Positions 24,799 through 34,400 of a stretch of DNA of 44,500 bases are shown here, piece after piece (position 1 is the stretch's first letter; each line of letters begins with the position of its first letter). The stretch lies in NCBI GenBank assembly GCA_016783905.1, contig JADHVQ010000009.1:1-44500 (forward strand), in the 5' to 3' direction. Made by a program: the position numbers and the translations under genes. The stretch is from Bacteroidales bacterium (GTDB lineage Bacteria; Bacteroidota; Bacteroidia; Bacteroidales; FEN-979). The notes under the pieces are model-generated. The model did not search any database. It worked only from the letters and a program-made list of their open reading frames with translations, and was not told where the DNA came from.

Positions 24799-25622
24799 AG
24801 CTGCTCACCATCGAACTGAAGAAAGTTCTTACCTACAAGACCTTCTGGATCATCATCGGGCTCTATTTCCTGTTTCTTGGCCTGGGGATCGTCATGGCTG
24901 AATTCATTGTCAATGCCATGGTCGACGACGTCAACAAGCGGTTGCCTATCCCTCTCCCTCATGCGGTGCTGTTCAATTTCCCCGACATCTGGCAGAACCT
25001 GACCTTTTTTGCCAGCATCCGGTTTGTATTGATCTTTCCGGCCATTCTGATTATCATCTTGATAACTAACGAGTTTACCAATAAAACGGTTCGACAAAAC
25101 ATAGTCAACGGGATGTCGAGGAGTGAATTCATCTTCTCCAAGCTTCAGTTGGTCTTTATGTTCGCTGTGGTTATCACATTCATTCTCACACTTGTGATGT
25201 TCATCCTCGGCCTGATCCATTCCGACAGTCAGAGTTTGTCGATGATATTTAACCGGTTCTCCTTTGTCTTCGGTTTCTTCATCCAGATGATAACCTATCT
25301 CTGTTATGCCTTCTTTGTTGCCTTCCTATTACGGAACACCGGTCTGGCCATCGCGCTTTTTACCCTCTATACCATCATCATCGAACCGGTCATCTATTTC
25401 TTCCTGCGTGCTCCTTTCATGTGGGAGAATAAGGTATACACCTACCTGCCGGTGAACGCTGTTATCCGGATTGTGGAGTATCCGGCCATTCCGGCATTGA
25501 AGAAGCTGATGAATTTTCAATTGCAGGATGAGGTAACCCTGCTCTCCTGTGCTATTCCTGTCATCTACTCGATGGTAATGATCGGGATTGTTTATTGGAC
25601 GTTTAATAAACGGGACCTTTAG
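24795..25622 (+). CDS. ABC-2 type transporter permease
   Basis: A 275-aa inner-membrane protein with six predicted transmembrane segments (e.g. FWIIIGLYFLFLGLGIVMAE, FVLIFPAILIIILI, VVITFILTLVMFILGLI, IPVIYSMVMIGIVYWTF). The segment TNEFTNKTVRQNIVNGMSRSEFI before TM3 is typical of ABC-2 permeases. It is coupled to the ATPase by a 4-bp overlap. The substrate cannot be told. The gene ends 14 bp before the inverted repeat of the insertion sequence; no terminator hairpin is seen in that gap. Confidence 0.93.
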   Translation: MKLLTIELKKVLTYKTFWIIIGLYFLFLGLGIVMAEFIVNAMVDDVNKRLPIPLPHAVLFNFPDIWQNLTFFASIRFVLIFPAILIIILITNEFTNKTVRQNIVNGMSRSEFIFSKLQLVFMFAVVITFILTLVMFILGLIHSDSQSLSMIFNRFSFVFGFFIQMITYLCYAFFVAFLLRNTGLAIALFTLYTIIIEPVIYFFLRAPFMWENKVYTYLPVNAVIRIVEYPAIPALKKLMNFQLQDEVTLLSCAIPVIYSMVMIGIVYWTFNKRDL

Positions 25623-25642
25623 AGCCTAAAATCGGTTAGAAA

Positions 25643-25656
25643 GTTAATAACTATGT
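25643..25656 (+). repeat. Left terminal inverted repeat core of the IS
   Basis: GTTAATAACTATGT, a perfect inverted match to 27264-27277. The transposase TAG stop (25651-25653 complement) lies inside it. Confidence 0.85.
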
Positions 25657-27192
25657 GACTTTATACTCCAGGTCAAAAGCCTCAAAAATTTGCTTGTGCC
25701 GTTTGGTCATTTCTGTTAAGATTGGTGGCTGTTCTTTGATCGAAGTTATTTTTAGCTTTCTTAATTCATAAATCATTTCTTTGATCGTAAACTTCTTAAA
25801 AAGATCATATTTTTTTAAAGTTTTGTATATTTCACAATATAAAATTAATGCAATAAATTTTATAAATAACCGGCCCTCCATCGTTGTGTGATTATGGGCC
25901 CTTAACCGGTTGCCATCCATTTCGTTTTTCACGATATCAAACATTTTTTCAATCATATCCTTTTTACGATAATATAATAATACCGTTTCTCTGCTCATTT
26001 CCTCATTCGTCGCTATAACAAATGTTCCCAACCGGGTAATTGCTTTTTCAATGGCTTTATTGTTTCTTTCTATTTTTTTGGAAAATCTGTCAAACCGAAA
26101 ATATTCTTTTAAACCTCCCGGGATTTCTGTGTCCCTATACTCATCAAATTGTTTTTTATTGGAAAATTTTAAATCTGCTGTTTTATTATGGAATTGAATA
26201 ATTTTTTCTAAAATAACTTGTTTTTGATCCACCTGGCTTTTTTCATTAAAAAAGATATGTGCGTCAAATATATTTTTTTCATCAAGAATATATTTATCCT
26301 TTACATAGTATAGAATTTCATTATTGCACGAAAAGGCATTGTACGATAACCCTAATTCCCTTTTCTTGTCTTGCACCAATTGCTTTACTTTCTTTACGGT
26401 AAAAGGTAAAGGTTGAATGAACTTTATGCAATTATCCGGATTATTTAATTCTAAAATATTTGAACTGCTATAAAATCCCCTGTCCATGATACACATGAAA
26501 TCTTTCAACCCGAAAGCGTTCAGGTAACTCATGGAATTTTTCAATGTGCTTACATCGACTATACTTCCCGTATAAAGCCGATAGAGCAGTGGAAGCGCTT
26601 GCCGGCTGCAACACATGACCCCCATGTTGATTTGTGGTAAATTTTCACCATCACGGTTATGTCCCCACTCAATGTATTCATTGTTTGTCCCATAGCTCGA
26701 AATGGAAGTTATATCATAATAAATTGCATTTATTGGTTTAAGGTGTTCGATCCACCGGGCAAGAAAATCTAATTGCCTGTCTTTGGATTTTCCAATTTCT
26801 TCACATAATTCGGATATGGTTGTTGAATCTATTTTTTTTACACCAGGCAGATGATGTTCCTCTAACCAATAAGGAAACAAATACAATGGAGATGCTTGTG
26901 CAATTTCATAAAATGCTAATGCCATCATTTCTTTGAAATTAACAGGGAATACTTTTTCTAATAATTCCGGCAACCCTAACCTTTCGCTCAAGGATTGCAA
27001 TAAAAATGCATCTCCATAAATTTTAACAGAAATAGATGATAAATTGTTTAATATTCCTGGCCGAAAATCATTCTTTTTACGGCCCAGGTATTTTCTTCTT
27101 TGTCTCGGTTGTTTCTTTTCTTTATCCCAGTAACTTTCAACCTCATACAAATAAATTTTACCTTTAATTTTCTGCTCAATAATATATGACAT
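25651..27192 (-). CDS. IS1634-family-like DDE transposase
   Basis: The 513-aa transposase starts MSYIIEQKIKGKIYLYEVESYW with the N-terminal beta-hairpin region seen in IS1634-type proteins. Catalytic candidates are Asp in YYDITSISSYG (~161), Asp in CIMDRGFYSS (~235) and Glu in the stretch YYRKKDMIEKMFDIVKNEMDG (~416), where the IS4-superfamily signature Y-(2)-R/K-(3)-E-(6)-K can be read exactly. The ORF is full length without frameshift, so the element may be active. Codon use is AT-rich, unlike neighbours, consistent with recent transfer. It has its own -7 element at 27223-27230. The family call is from memory of motifs; IS4-group is the safe level. Confidence 0.92.
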   Translation of the reverse strand: MSYIIEQKIKGKIYLYEVESYWDKEKKQPRQRRKYLGRKKNDFRPGILNNLSSISVKIYGDAFLLQSLSERLGLPELLEKVFPVNFKEMMALAFYEIAQASPLYLFPYWLEEHHLPGVKKIDSTTISELCEEIGKSKDRQLDFLARWIEHLKPINAIYYDITSISSYGTNNEYIEWGHNRDGENLPQINMGVMCCSRQALPLLYRLYTGSIVDVSTLKNSMSYLNAFGLKDFMCIMDRGFYSSSNILELNNPDNCIKFIQPLPFTVKKVKQLVQDKKRELGLSYNAFSCNNEILYYVKDKYILDEKNIFDAHIFFNEKSQVDQKQVILEKIIQFHNKTADLKFSNKKQFDEYRDTEIPGGLKEYFRFDRFSKKIERNNKAIEKAITRLGTFVIATNEEMSRETVLLYYRKKDMIEKMFDIVKNEMDGNRLRAHNHTTMEGRLFIKFIALILYCEIYKTLKKYDLFKKFTIKEMIYELRKLKITSIKEQPPILTEMTKRHKQIFEAFDLEYKVT

Positions 27193-27204
27193 AGTTGTAA
27201 TGTA

Positions 27205-27215
27205 TTAATAACTAT
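27205..27215 (+). repeat. Internal copy of the IS terminal repeat core
   Basis: TTAATAACTAT occurs here in the same orientation as the left terminal repeat and inverted relative to the right one. Together with the right end it brackets the transposase promoter. Confidence 0.55.
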
Positions 27216-27222
27216 TATTGAG

Positions 27223-27230
27223 CAAATATA
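27223..27230 (-). promoter_or_regulatory. Transposase promoter -7 element TATATTTG
   Basis: The minus strand reads TATATTTG (TAnnTTTG), 30 bp upstream of the transposase ATG; a TTG (27253-27255 complement) lies 22 bp further upstream. Confidence 0.45.
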
Positions 27231-27263
27231 TAACATAAAATCAACCTTTTAACAATATTTTAT

Positions 27264-27277
27264 ACATAGTTATTAAC
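27264..27277 (-). repeat. Right terminal inverted repeat core of the IS
   Basis: ACATAGTTATTAAC, the reverse complement of 25643-25656. Similarity extends outward for seven more bases with two mismatches. Confidence 0.85.
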
Positions 27278-27315
27278 ATTCGAAAGTGAATTTAGGTTAG
27301 AGAGGTAGTTTACGG

Positions 27316-28596
27316 TTATTTTGGGGTGCAACTTTTCAACTCTTTCAGCCTGGAGAGCAGAGGGGGGTGGGAATAATGGAAATAAACATACAGCGGATGC
27401 GGCCGCAGGTTGCTGAGCTGGTTCACCGATAATTTTTTCAACGCCTCCTGCAATGCCGTGGGATCAAACTTTTCACCGGCAAACCGGTCGGCAGCATACT
27501 CGTTCTTCCTGGATAAAAAATTATTGGCTAATCCCAGCACCAGCGATAACGGACTGTATAGTAATCCGAATGCCAGGATCCCAAGTTGAAAACCCGGAGT
27601 TGCTTTCCATCCCGAAAAACCAGCGAGTGCCTGACACAGGTCAGCTGCCAGCCAGCTATCTTTCCGGATAAACAGGGAGAGGATAAAGAGCATCAGGCCC
27701 GTTTGCAATATGGAGATCAGGATCCCCTGCCGGGTATGTTTTTTCTTGTAATGGCCTATTTCATGCGCCAAAACAGCAACCAGTTCCTCTGTAGTATGGT
27801 CTGTTATCAATGTATCGTACAGAACGATTCGCTTTTTCATCCCCAGGCCGGTGAAGTAAGCGTTGGCTTTGGTGGAGCGTTTGGATCCGTCGATGACATA
27901 GATGTTCCTGAGTCTGAATCCCACTTTCGCGGCAAATGCCTCGATGGCATCGCGTAATTCACCCGGAACCAGGGGTGTTTGCCTGTTAAAGAGCGGGACG
28001 ATCAGATTGGAATAGAACATGGTCATGAATACCATAAAGAGGGTAACCACACCCCAAACAATCAGCCAGAAGGAATTGCCTGTGGAGCTATAGATCCATA
28101 CAACCAGTGCCAGAAGCCCTCCCCCGATCAATGTTCCAAGCAACAATCCTTTAAGCTTATCCAGAATAAAAAGTTTCAGGGTTGTTTTGTTGAATCCGAA
28201 CCTCTCCTCAATCACAAATGTGCTGTACAGCTCGAAGGGGATCATAACCAGGGAGGATATCATCCCGATGACACCGAAAAAGAGGAGTGCCAGCAGGATC
28301 GGATTATTCGTAAACACTCTCAGGAGATTATCCAGCCATACAAAGCTCCCAAAAGCAAGCAGCGCCACCAAAGCCAGGAAGGAGAAAGAGGAGATGACCC
28401 AGGAAAATATCTGTTTCAGTTTCAGGTATTGCTGAGATGTCCGGTATTGCTCCGCATCGTATATCCCCTTGAGTTCATCCGGCAGCTGGTCGCTCCAGCG
28501 AGTGGTATTGAGATACTCAAGCAGCCGTTCCAGGATAAAATCCAGCAACAGGACGGCCAGGATCAGGTATAAAAAGTACATGGAGGGAGGATTCAT
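27316..28596 (-). CDS. M48 family membrane zinc metallopeptidase (Ste24/CAAX protease 1-like)
   Basis: A 426-aa integral membrane peptidase resembling Ste24: several N-terminal and central transmembrane segments, the zinc motif LAHEIGHYKKKH (~275) and the third ligand in NEYAADRFA. Conserved pieces such as EERFGFNKTT and GSKRSTKANAYFTGLG are typical of the family. The ORF-track start at 28626 is a GTG; ATG 28596 overlaps the upstream gene's stop by one base (TGATG) and gives the family N-terminus, so translational coupling is likely. It is the last gene of the minus-strand run; the insertion sequence follows 31 bp downstream. Its native substrate in bacteria is unknown. Confidence 0.93.
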   Translation of the reverse strand: MNPPSMYFLYLILAVLLLDFILERLLEYLNTTRWSDQLPDELKGIYDAEQYRTSQQYLKLKQIFSWVISSFSFLALVALLAFGSFVWLDNLLRVFTNNPILLALLFFGVIGMISSLVMIPFELYSTFVIEERFGFNKTTLKLFILDKLKGLLLGTLIGGGLLALVVWIYSSTGNSFWLIVWGVVTLFMVFMTMFYSNLIVPLFNRQTPLVPGELRDAIEAFAAKVGFRLRNIYVIDGSKRSTKANAYFTGLGMKKRIVLYDTLITDHTTEELVAVLAHEIGHYKKKHTRQGILISILQTGLMLFILSLFIRKDSWLAADLCQALAGFSGWKATPGFQLGILAFGLLYSPLSLVLGLANNFLSRKNEYAADRFAGEKFDPTALQEALKKLSVNQLSNLRPHPLYVYFHYSHPPLLSRLKELKSCTPK

Positions 28597-30668
28597 CAGA
28601 GGCCGGTATATTTTCGGAGAGTCCACTCCCCAGTTAGGAAAGCCAGGATCAACAGGAAAACCCAGGGTGCGTTAATCAGTTCAGAAAAGATCTTTTGCAC
28701 GTATGAGATGGAATGTATCTCTTCATTCTGCAATAATAATCCCGGAAGCGTGCTGAGTTCATCCGGATGGAGCAATTTTCCCCGGTGACTTTCAGCAAGT
28801 CTGAAAAGCAGATTGTGGTCAGCCGTAAGGTTTACCGATTCCAGGTTAACGGGAGTAACCACAAATGATCCCCTCTTCTCATGGTGATCCTTACCTGCAG
28901 TCACCTCCGCATGGTAGGTATATAGACCGGGTGGAAACGCGCCAGCCCTCAGGAAATATATTGATCCGGTTTGTCCGAAGGTGAAGGGGTAGTTATTGCC
29001 TGATTCATCAGTGATAACCAGGGTGACATCCGGATCATTTATCAGTTCATAGCTCTGGTTGTATAACTCCGCTTCCATCACAACAGGCTCATTCTCAAGG
29101 AAGTCAGGTTTCAGCTTAACCCGGAAGAAACTCCGGTCCTGCCTGATGGAAAGGTATTGAACAATTTTTTGAATCAACTCATCAAACGCCAAATGATCAC
29201 CTGCTTGAGTATAGTTTGTCAGCCTCCACCTCCAGAAATTCTCACCGGTTATGAATCCCCTCTTCTGATCCGCGGTATGTGTAAAGCAGATCAGAGGGAA
29301 CTGCGTAATGATCCCGTTGATACGCTGGTAGGCAAAAACCTCCGTTAGTGGGGAATACTGGTATACTCCAAACGGGCTCTGAAGCGGCGAGAGCTGCGGA
29401 ATGAGTCGGGTAAGAGCTTTGTTGATGGTAAAATAGGGGAATGCTTTATTGATGATGGGATAGGACTCAGAATAGGAACCATGTGACGAAGAGAGGAGCA
29501 GACCGGAATTCATCCGGTTGAAGGCTGGGAGGTCCGACTGTGAGCCAAGGACGAAAAGGGCGGAAGGAAGTTGCGTGGTAACAGATTCGGAGATTCGGAC
29601 ACCACGAAGAGAAGGAACCTGATAGAAGATGACCAGAGCCGCACTGTCTGAAGCAAGCAGGTACTCCTCTGATGACCGCTCAATCAGCTCATATTTTTCA
29701 TTGCCTTCCAGGGCTTTCCGGATGACTCCGAGATCCGGGTGGGGAGCATCGTAAACCAGCACAATTTTTGTCCGGACATCCAGCACCTCAATGAAGATAT
29801 CCTGCCGGTTATTGTCCAGACTTAACTCCCCCTCCAGCGGAGCCAGTTCGATCATGTACCTGTGCCATCCGTGCTCTTTTGCTTCCAGCAGAACCGCAAT
29901 CTGTCGTGAGAAGCGATTGCCAGTAACAGGTAAATCTACGCTTTTTAAAACCTTATTTTTTTCTTTAACTGAGAGGCTGATATGCTCTCTTTCACAGTGA
30001 ATTGCATCAACCTGGATCTCGATGGGGAATTCATCTCCCAGGAAGATCTGCGCGTTGTGCAGCACCTTTTTCACAGAGAGATCACGGTGATCTGTCGTAT
30101 CACCAAGAGTAATCGTATAAAGCGGATACGGAAGGTCCCGTGCTGCATAATAAGGATCGGTTCCGAAATTACAGATACCATCTGAAGCAAGGATAACGGC
30201 TCCCACATTCCTATTCAGATAACGGTTAGTGATCTCAGAAAAAAAGTGGGAGATATCGGTTAATTTTTCATTGAAGTCTGTTCTCATCGGAGATGTCACC
30301 CCCTCTCCAAATGAGTAGGTCCTTACATCATAACTCTCTTCCAGTTCCGTGACCAGCTTCTCCAGCTTTTCCAGGTACTCTCCCTTGATCCAGGCAGAAT
30401 CACGACCAAGGAGCAGGGATTGAGAATTATCCTGTCCGATGATGATCACCGGTTTCTCAATGGTGGTGAGTTGTTGCCTGATCAGTGGCGAGAGTAAAAG
30501 AAAAGAGATCAAAAATACCGCCAGGAACCTGAAACCAACCATGACCCATCGAAGCCATGGGTTGGCACTCTCCTTATCTGCCCTGAAGTAGAGCAAAAAC
30601 GCGTAGGTTGCCCCGAGCAACAGGCATAAGAGAATGAACCATACAGGATATTCAGTAAGGAGTCCCAA
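28596..30668 (-). CDS. Membrane protein with von Willebrand factor A-like domain
   Basis: A 690-aa protein, probably inner-membrane with a large periplasmic part. It has two N-terminal transmembrane helices (VWFILLCLLLGATYAFLLYF, WVMVGFRFLAVFLISFLLL) and one near the C-terminus (VFLLILAFLTGEWTLRKY). A VWA-like region follows TM2: IIIGQDNSQSLL reads as the MIDAS DxSxS motif and LASDGICNFG supplies the later Asp. The rest is beta-rich with an apparent Ig-like segment. The arrangement resembles Bacteroidota membrane VWA proteins (BatA-like or DUF-type), function unassigned. No ATG is available before TM1; the start appears to be TTG 30668, 11 bp after fabG. It is coupled to the M48 gene. Confidence 0.82.
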   Translation of the reverse strand: MGLLTEYPVWFILLCLLLGATYAFLLYFRADKESANPWLRWVMVGFRFLAVFLISFLLLSPLIRQQLTTIEKPVIIIGQDNSQSLLLGRDSAWIKGEYLEKLEKLVTELEESYDVRTYSFGEGVTSPMRTDFNEKLTDISHFFSEITNRYLNRNVGAVILASDGICNFGTDPYYAARDLPYPLYTITLGDTTDHRDLSVKKVLHNAQIFLGDEFPIEIQVDAIHCEREHISLSVKEKNKVLKSVDLPVTGNRFSRQIAVLLEAKEHGWHRYMIELAPLEGELSLDNNRQDIFIEVLDVRTKIVLVYDAPHPDLGVIRKALEGNEKYELIERSSEEYLLASDSAALVIFYQVPSLRGVRISESVTTQLPSALFVLGSQSDLPAFNRMNSGLLLSSSHGSYSESYPIINKAFPYFTINKALTRLIPQLSPLQSPFGVYQYSPLTEVFAYQRINGIITQFPLICFTHTADQKRGFITGENFWRWRLTNYTQAGDHLAFDELIQKIVQYLSIRQDRSFFRVKLKPDFLENEPVVMEAELYNQSYELINDPDVTLVITDESGNNYPFTFGQTGSIYFLRAGAFPPGLYTYHAEVTAGKDHHEKRGSFVVTPVNLESVNLTADHNLLFRLAESHRGKLLHPDELSTLPGLLLQNEEIHSISYVQKIFSELINAPWVFLLILAFLTGEWTLRKYTGL

Positions 30669-30679
30669 AAGATGAAGTA

Positions 30680-31426
30680 TTAAGTATGCATCCCACCACA
30701 GACGCTAATGACTTGTCCGGTCACGTAAGCACTAAGATCAGAAGCGAGGAATACGGATACATCAGCCACATCCGCTGGTGATCCGGGACGTTTCAGTGGG
30801 ATTTTATCGACCCAGCTTTTACGGTACTCTTCCGGTATTTTGGCCGTCATCTCTGTCTCAATGAAACCAGGTGCAATAGCATTTACACGGATATTCCTGC
30901 TTCCCAGCTCCATCGCGATAGACTTTGTGAAGCCAAGGATTCCTGCTTTGGAGGCAGCGTAATTGGACTGACCTGCATTTCCGGACAGACCCACCACCGA
31001 ACTCATGTTGATGATACTCCCCTGGCGCTGGCTCAGCAGATGTTTCTGGATTGCTTTGGTCAGGTTAAAAACCGATTTCAGGTTGACGGTGATCACCGCA
31101 TCCCAGTCGGTCTCACTCATCCTGAGGAGTAAGGTATCACGGGTGATCCCGGCATTGTTGACCAGCACCTGGATGGATTGAAAATTCTCCAGCACCAAGG
31201 CAATCAACTCCTCGCTTCCGGTAAATGAACTGGCATCCGAAGCGTATCCTTTCCCTTTTACTCCCAGGCCGGCCAGCTGTTTCTCCAGCTCTTTTGAATC
31301 GTCGTTATAAGCGATATCGGTAAACGCTATGTTGGCTCCATGCTCAGCGAACCTGATGGCAATTGCTTTTCCAATCCCCCGGTTAGCCCCTGTGATCAAT
31401 GCCGTTTTTCCTTCAAGTAATTTCAT
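30680..31426 (-). CDS. fabG: 3-oxoacyl-[acyl-carrier-protein] reductase
   Basis: The 248-aa short-chain dehydrogenase reduces 3-oxoacyl-ACP with NADPH in fatty-acid elongation. It has the cofactor motif TGANRGIGKAI, NNAGITRD, the catalytic Ser (MSSVVG) and YAASK (Tyr/Lys), and a FabG-like C-terminus (DLSAYVTGQVISVCGGMHT). The length and motifs fit FabG closely, although other SDRs cannot be fully excluded. It lies 17 bp after the glycogen synthase-phosphorylase gene, apparently in the same transcript as the glycogen genes, with no obvious metabolic link. Confidence 0.93.
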   Translation of the reverse strand: MKLLEGKTALITGANRGIGKAIAIRFAEHGANIAFTDIAYNDDSKELEKQLAGLGVKGKGYASDASSFTGSEELIALVLENFQSIQVLVNNAGITRDTLLLRMSETDWDAVITVNLKSVFNLTKAIQKHLLSQRQGSIINMSSVVGLSGNAGQSNYAASKAGILGFTKSIAMELGSRNIRVNAIAPGFIETEMTAKIPEEYRKSWVDKIPLKRPGSPADVADVSVFLASDLSAYVTGQVISVCGGMHT

Positions 31427-31443
31427 GATTTATCGTTGTTTAA

Positions 31444-34400
31444 TTAGATCCATTTAACCAGGTTGAAATCCTGACGGTGAGGCAGCAAGGGATTTTTAGG
31501 ATACAACCTGAAAACATAATCATAAACACCAGCCTGGTTGATGGAAACATCACATGTGAAGGAGATGATATTTCGTTCTGCCTTCTCCATCTGCATCTCC
31601 CTGACGAAGATGGGCTCCTTCACCACATCATTCACCTTTTTCCCGAACAGAACCTCGATCCCGATATCGGTACCGGAGAGCTCATTCAGGTCCAGGATGA
31701 TCTCAGCGCGAAAGTGCTGGCCCAGTTCCAGTGGTTTCTGTGTGGAATCGGGGGTTTTAATCGACAACACCTCAATGCTGTCCCACCCCCTCATCACTTT
31801 CCGTTTCCAGGAAGCGATGTGGCGGGCCATTTCATAGTTCTTCCCGATGATCACCTTAGACCGCTTCAGCATCCTGTTGTAGTACCGGTCGAAATAGTCG
31901 TCCAGTTGTCTCTTCATCGTAAAGTGAGGTGCGATTTCCGAGATGGTGTTTTTGATGTAGGAGACCCATTCAACCGGCACCTCCTTTTCATCCCTCTTGT
32001 AATAGAGTGGAACAATCTCCTCTTCAAGGATGGTGTAGATCGTCTCTGCATCGAGTTCATCCTGGAACTGTGCATTGTCATAAGTCGACTCTTCCCGGAG
32101 CGCCCAGCCGGCGTTTTTCCGGTATCCCTCAGCCCACCATCCGTCGAGTACGCTGAAATTGATCACCCCGTTCATGACCGCCTTTTCACCTGAGGTCCCG
32201 GAAGCTTCAAGCGGGCGGGTAGGAGTATTGAGCCATACATCCACGCCGCGGATCAGGTATTTGGCAAGTTCTATGTCATAGTTCTCCACAAAGAGGATCT
32301 TCCCAAGGAACCGGGGCATATGCATCGTTTCAAAGATGCGTTTGATCAGCTCCTGTCCGGCCTTGTCCTGCGGGTGTGCTTTCCCGGCAAAGATGAACTG
32401 CACGGGTCGCTCGTCGTTGTTGACGATCCGGTCCAGACGGTCGAGGTTACTAAAGAGCAGGTGGGCCCGCTTATAGGTGGCAAAGCGCCGTGCAAAGCCG
32501 AAGGTCATGGCATTTTTTGGGAGGGCTTCCCTGATCTTGAACATCACCTTCGGATTTTCGTTCCGCCGGGTCATGTCATCGTAAACCCGTTGCAGCAGGT
32601 ATTCTGAGAGCTGGTTCTTTTGTTTCAGTTTGGTACTCCAGACGATCTCATCCTCTACGGTGTGAATCTTTTTCCAGTACTCGGGATTGGATTCGTCTGT
32701 CAGGAAGTCGTCCCCGAAGGTCTTCAGGTATAGCTGCTGCCACGACTTGGCAGTCCAGGTCGGATAGTGAACCCCGTTAGTGACATAACCGATGTGCAGC
32801 TCATCGGGATAATATCCGGCATAAAGCTTGCTGAACATCTCCCGGGAAACCCGGCCGTGGATCTTACTGACGCCATTAATCTCCTGGGAGAGCTTAGCTG
32901 CCAGCACACTCATCGAAAACTTCTCCTCTTCATCATTCTCCACCATCCTGCCCAGGTTCATGAACAATTCCCACTTAATATTCAGATGGTCCGAAAAATG
33001 AGCGAGGTATCTCCTCAACAGCTCCTCAGGGAAGGTATCGTGACCAGCAGGAACCGGGGTGTGCGTGGTAAACAAGGTGGTGGCCCTCACCACTTCCAAC
33101 GCTTGTGCAAAAGTGAGCCGTTCGTTCTGAATGAGCTTCCTCATGCGTTCCAGTCCGATGAATGCTGAATGTCCTTCATTGCTGTGAAAGAGATCGGGTC
33201 TCATTCCCAGCGCATCAAGGGTCCGGATTCCACCGATCCCCAGCAGGATTTCCTGCCGTAAACGGTTTTCCAGGTCACCTCCGTATAGCTGGTGTGTGAT
33301 GCTGCGATCCGTTTCCTGGTTTTCTTCAATATCTGTATCCAGCAGATAGAGCGGGATACGGCCCACATCCACCCTCCAGATTTTGGCATATAAGGTCCGG
33401 CCTGGAAGCGCAAAACTAACCTTCACCCAGTTCCCCTTTTCGTCCCGGATGGGATTGAGAGGCAGGTGGGTAAACTTTTGCGGGAAAGAGGTTGCGATCT
33501 GGTCTCCAAACAGGGAGAGACTTTGTTTGAAGTAGCCGTACCGGTACAGCAAACCCATGCCCACCATATTGACATTCGAATCGCTGGCCTCTTTCAGATA
33601 GTCCCCAGCCAGCATGCCGAGTCCTCCTGAGAAAATCTTAATGGTATCGTGCAAACCGTATTCCATGCTAAAATAGGCGATCATCTCTTTGGGCTTCTCC
33701 TCCCCTTTCGTCATATAAGCATCGAATTTGGCAAGCACTTTCTTCAGCCGTCCAATAAATTTTTCATTGGCGCTAAGCCCCTGTAACTCCTCATAGTTGA
33801 GCGACTCAAGGAGCGCAACAGGATTGAATTTCAGTTCATACCAGCGTTCATGGTTGATCAGCTCAAATAGCTCGCTTCCATCGTAATTCCATGACCACCA
33901 TAAGTTCCTGGCCAGCCGCTCCAATCCTTCCAAATTCTCCGGGATCCGTTGTTGTACCAGGACTTTTTTCCATTCGGGCTTGATGTCGACAACAGCTTTG
34001 ATTTTAGGGGCTTTGGCCTGTGGTTGTTTGCTCCGGAATTTCTCAGACCTTCCGGCCGTTTTTTCGATCGCTTTTGAGAAGGCATTCTTATAGTGGATGA
34101 TCAGGTTTTTCCAGAGTGCCGACCGGGATATCTCATAGGCTTTGATCCTGATCTTTATGATCTCTTTCTCTGTTTTGTTGGAACAAATGGTCACATTCCT
34201 AACGATCTCTTCAACCACCAGAGTTGCGTTATCGTCTGTGCGTTCCACAACCGAGATGCACTCTTTGACAGTGGGAAATAGCTCCTTTATCCATTGCCCA
34301 AATCCGGCCAGGGTGGTCGTGATCGTAGGAATATGGAAGGCGAGGCTCTCCAGGGGTGTATACCCCCATGGTTCATAATAGGAAGGAAAGATGGATCCAT

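Larger units (their letters stand above)
25636..27284 (-). mobile_element. IS1634-like insertion sequence (about 1.65 kb)
   Basis: The element carries a single transposase gene and ends in inverted repeats: left TTAGAAAGTTAATAACTATGT (25636-25656) and right ACATAGTTATTAACATTCGAA (27264-27284), 19 of 21 matching, with a perfect 14-bp core GTTAATAACTATGT. The element is clearly more AT-rich than its flanks. The left repeat overlaps the transposase stop codon. I could not find a target-site duplication next to the repeats, so the exact ends are uncertain by several bases. It sits in the convergent gap between the ABC permease and M48 genes and interrupts neither. Confidence 0.85.

Noticed and set aside
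25634-25640. GGTTAGA occurs just outside the left IS repeat and again at 27295-27301, a possible target-site duplication.
   Set aside because: The copies lie at unequal distances from the matching inverted repeats (2 and 17 bp from the 14-bp cores; the left copy overlaps the 21-bp repeat), so the element would be asymmetric; probably chance.
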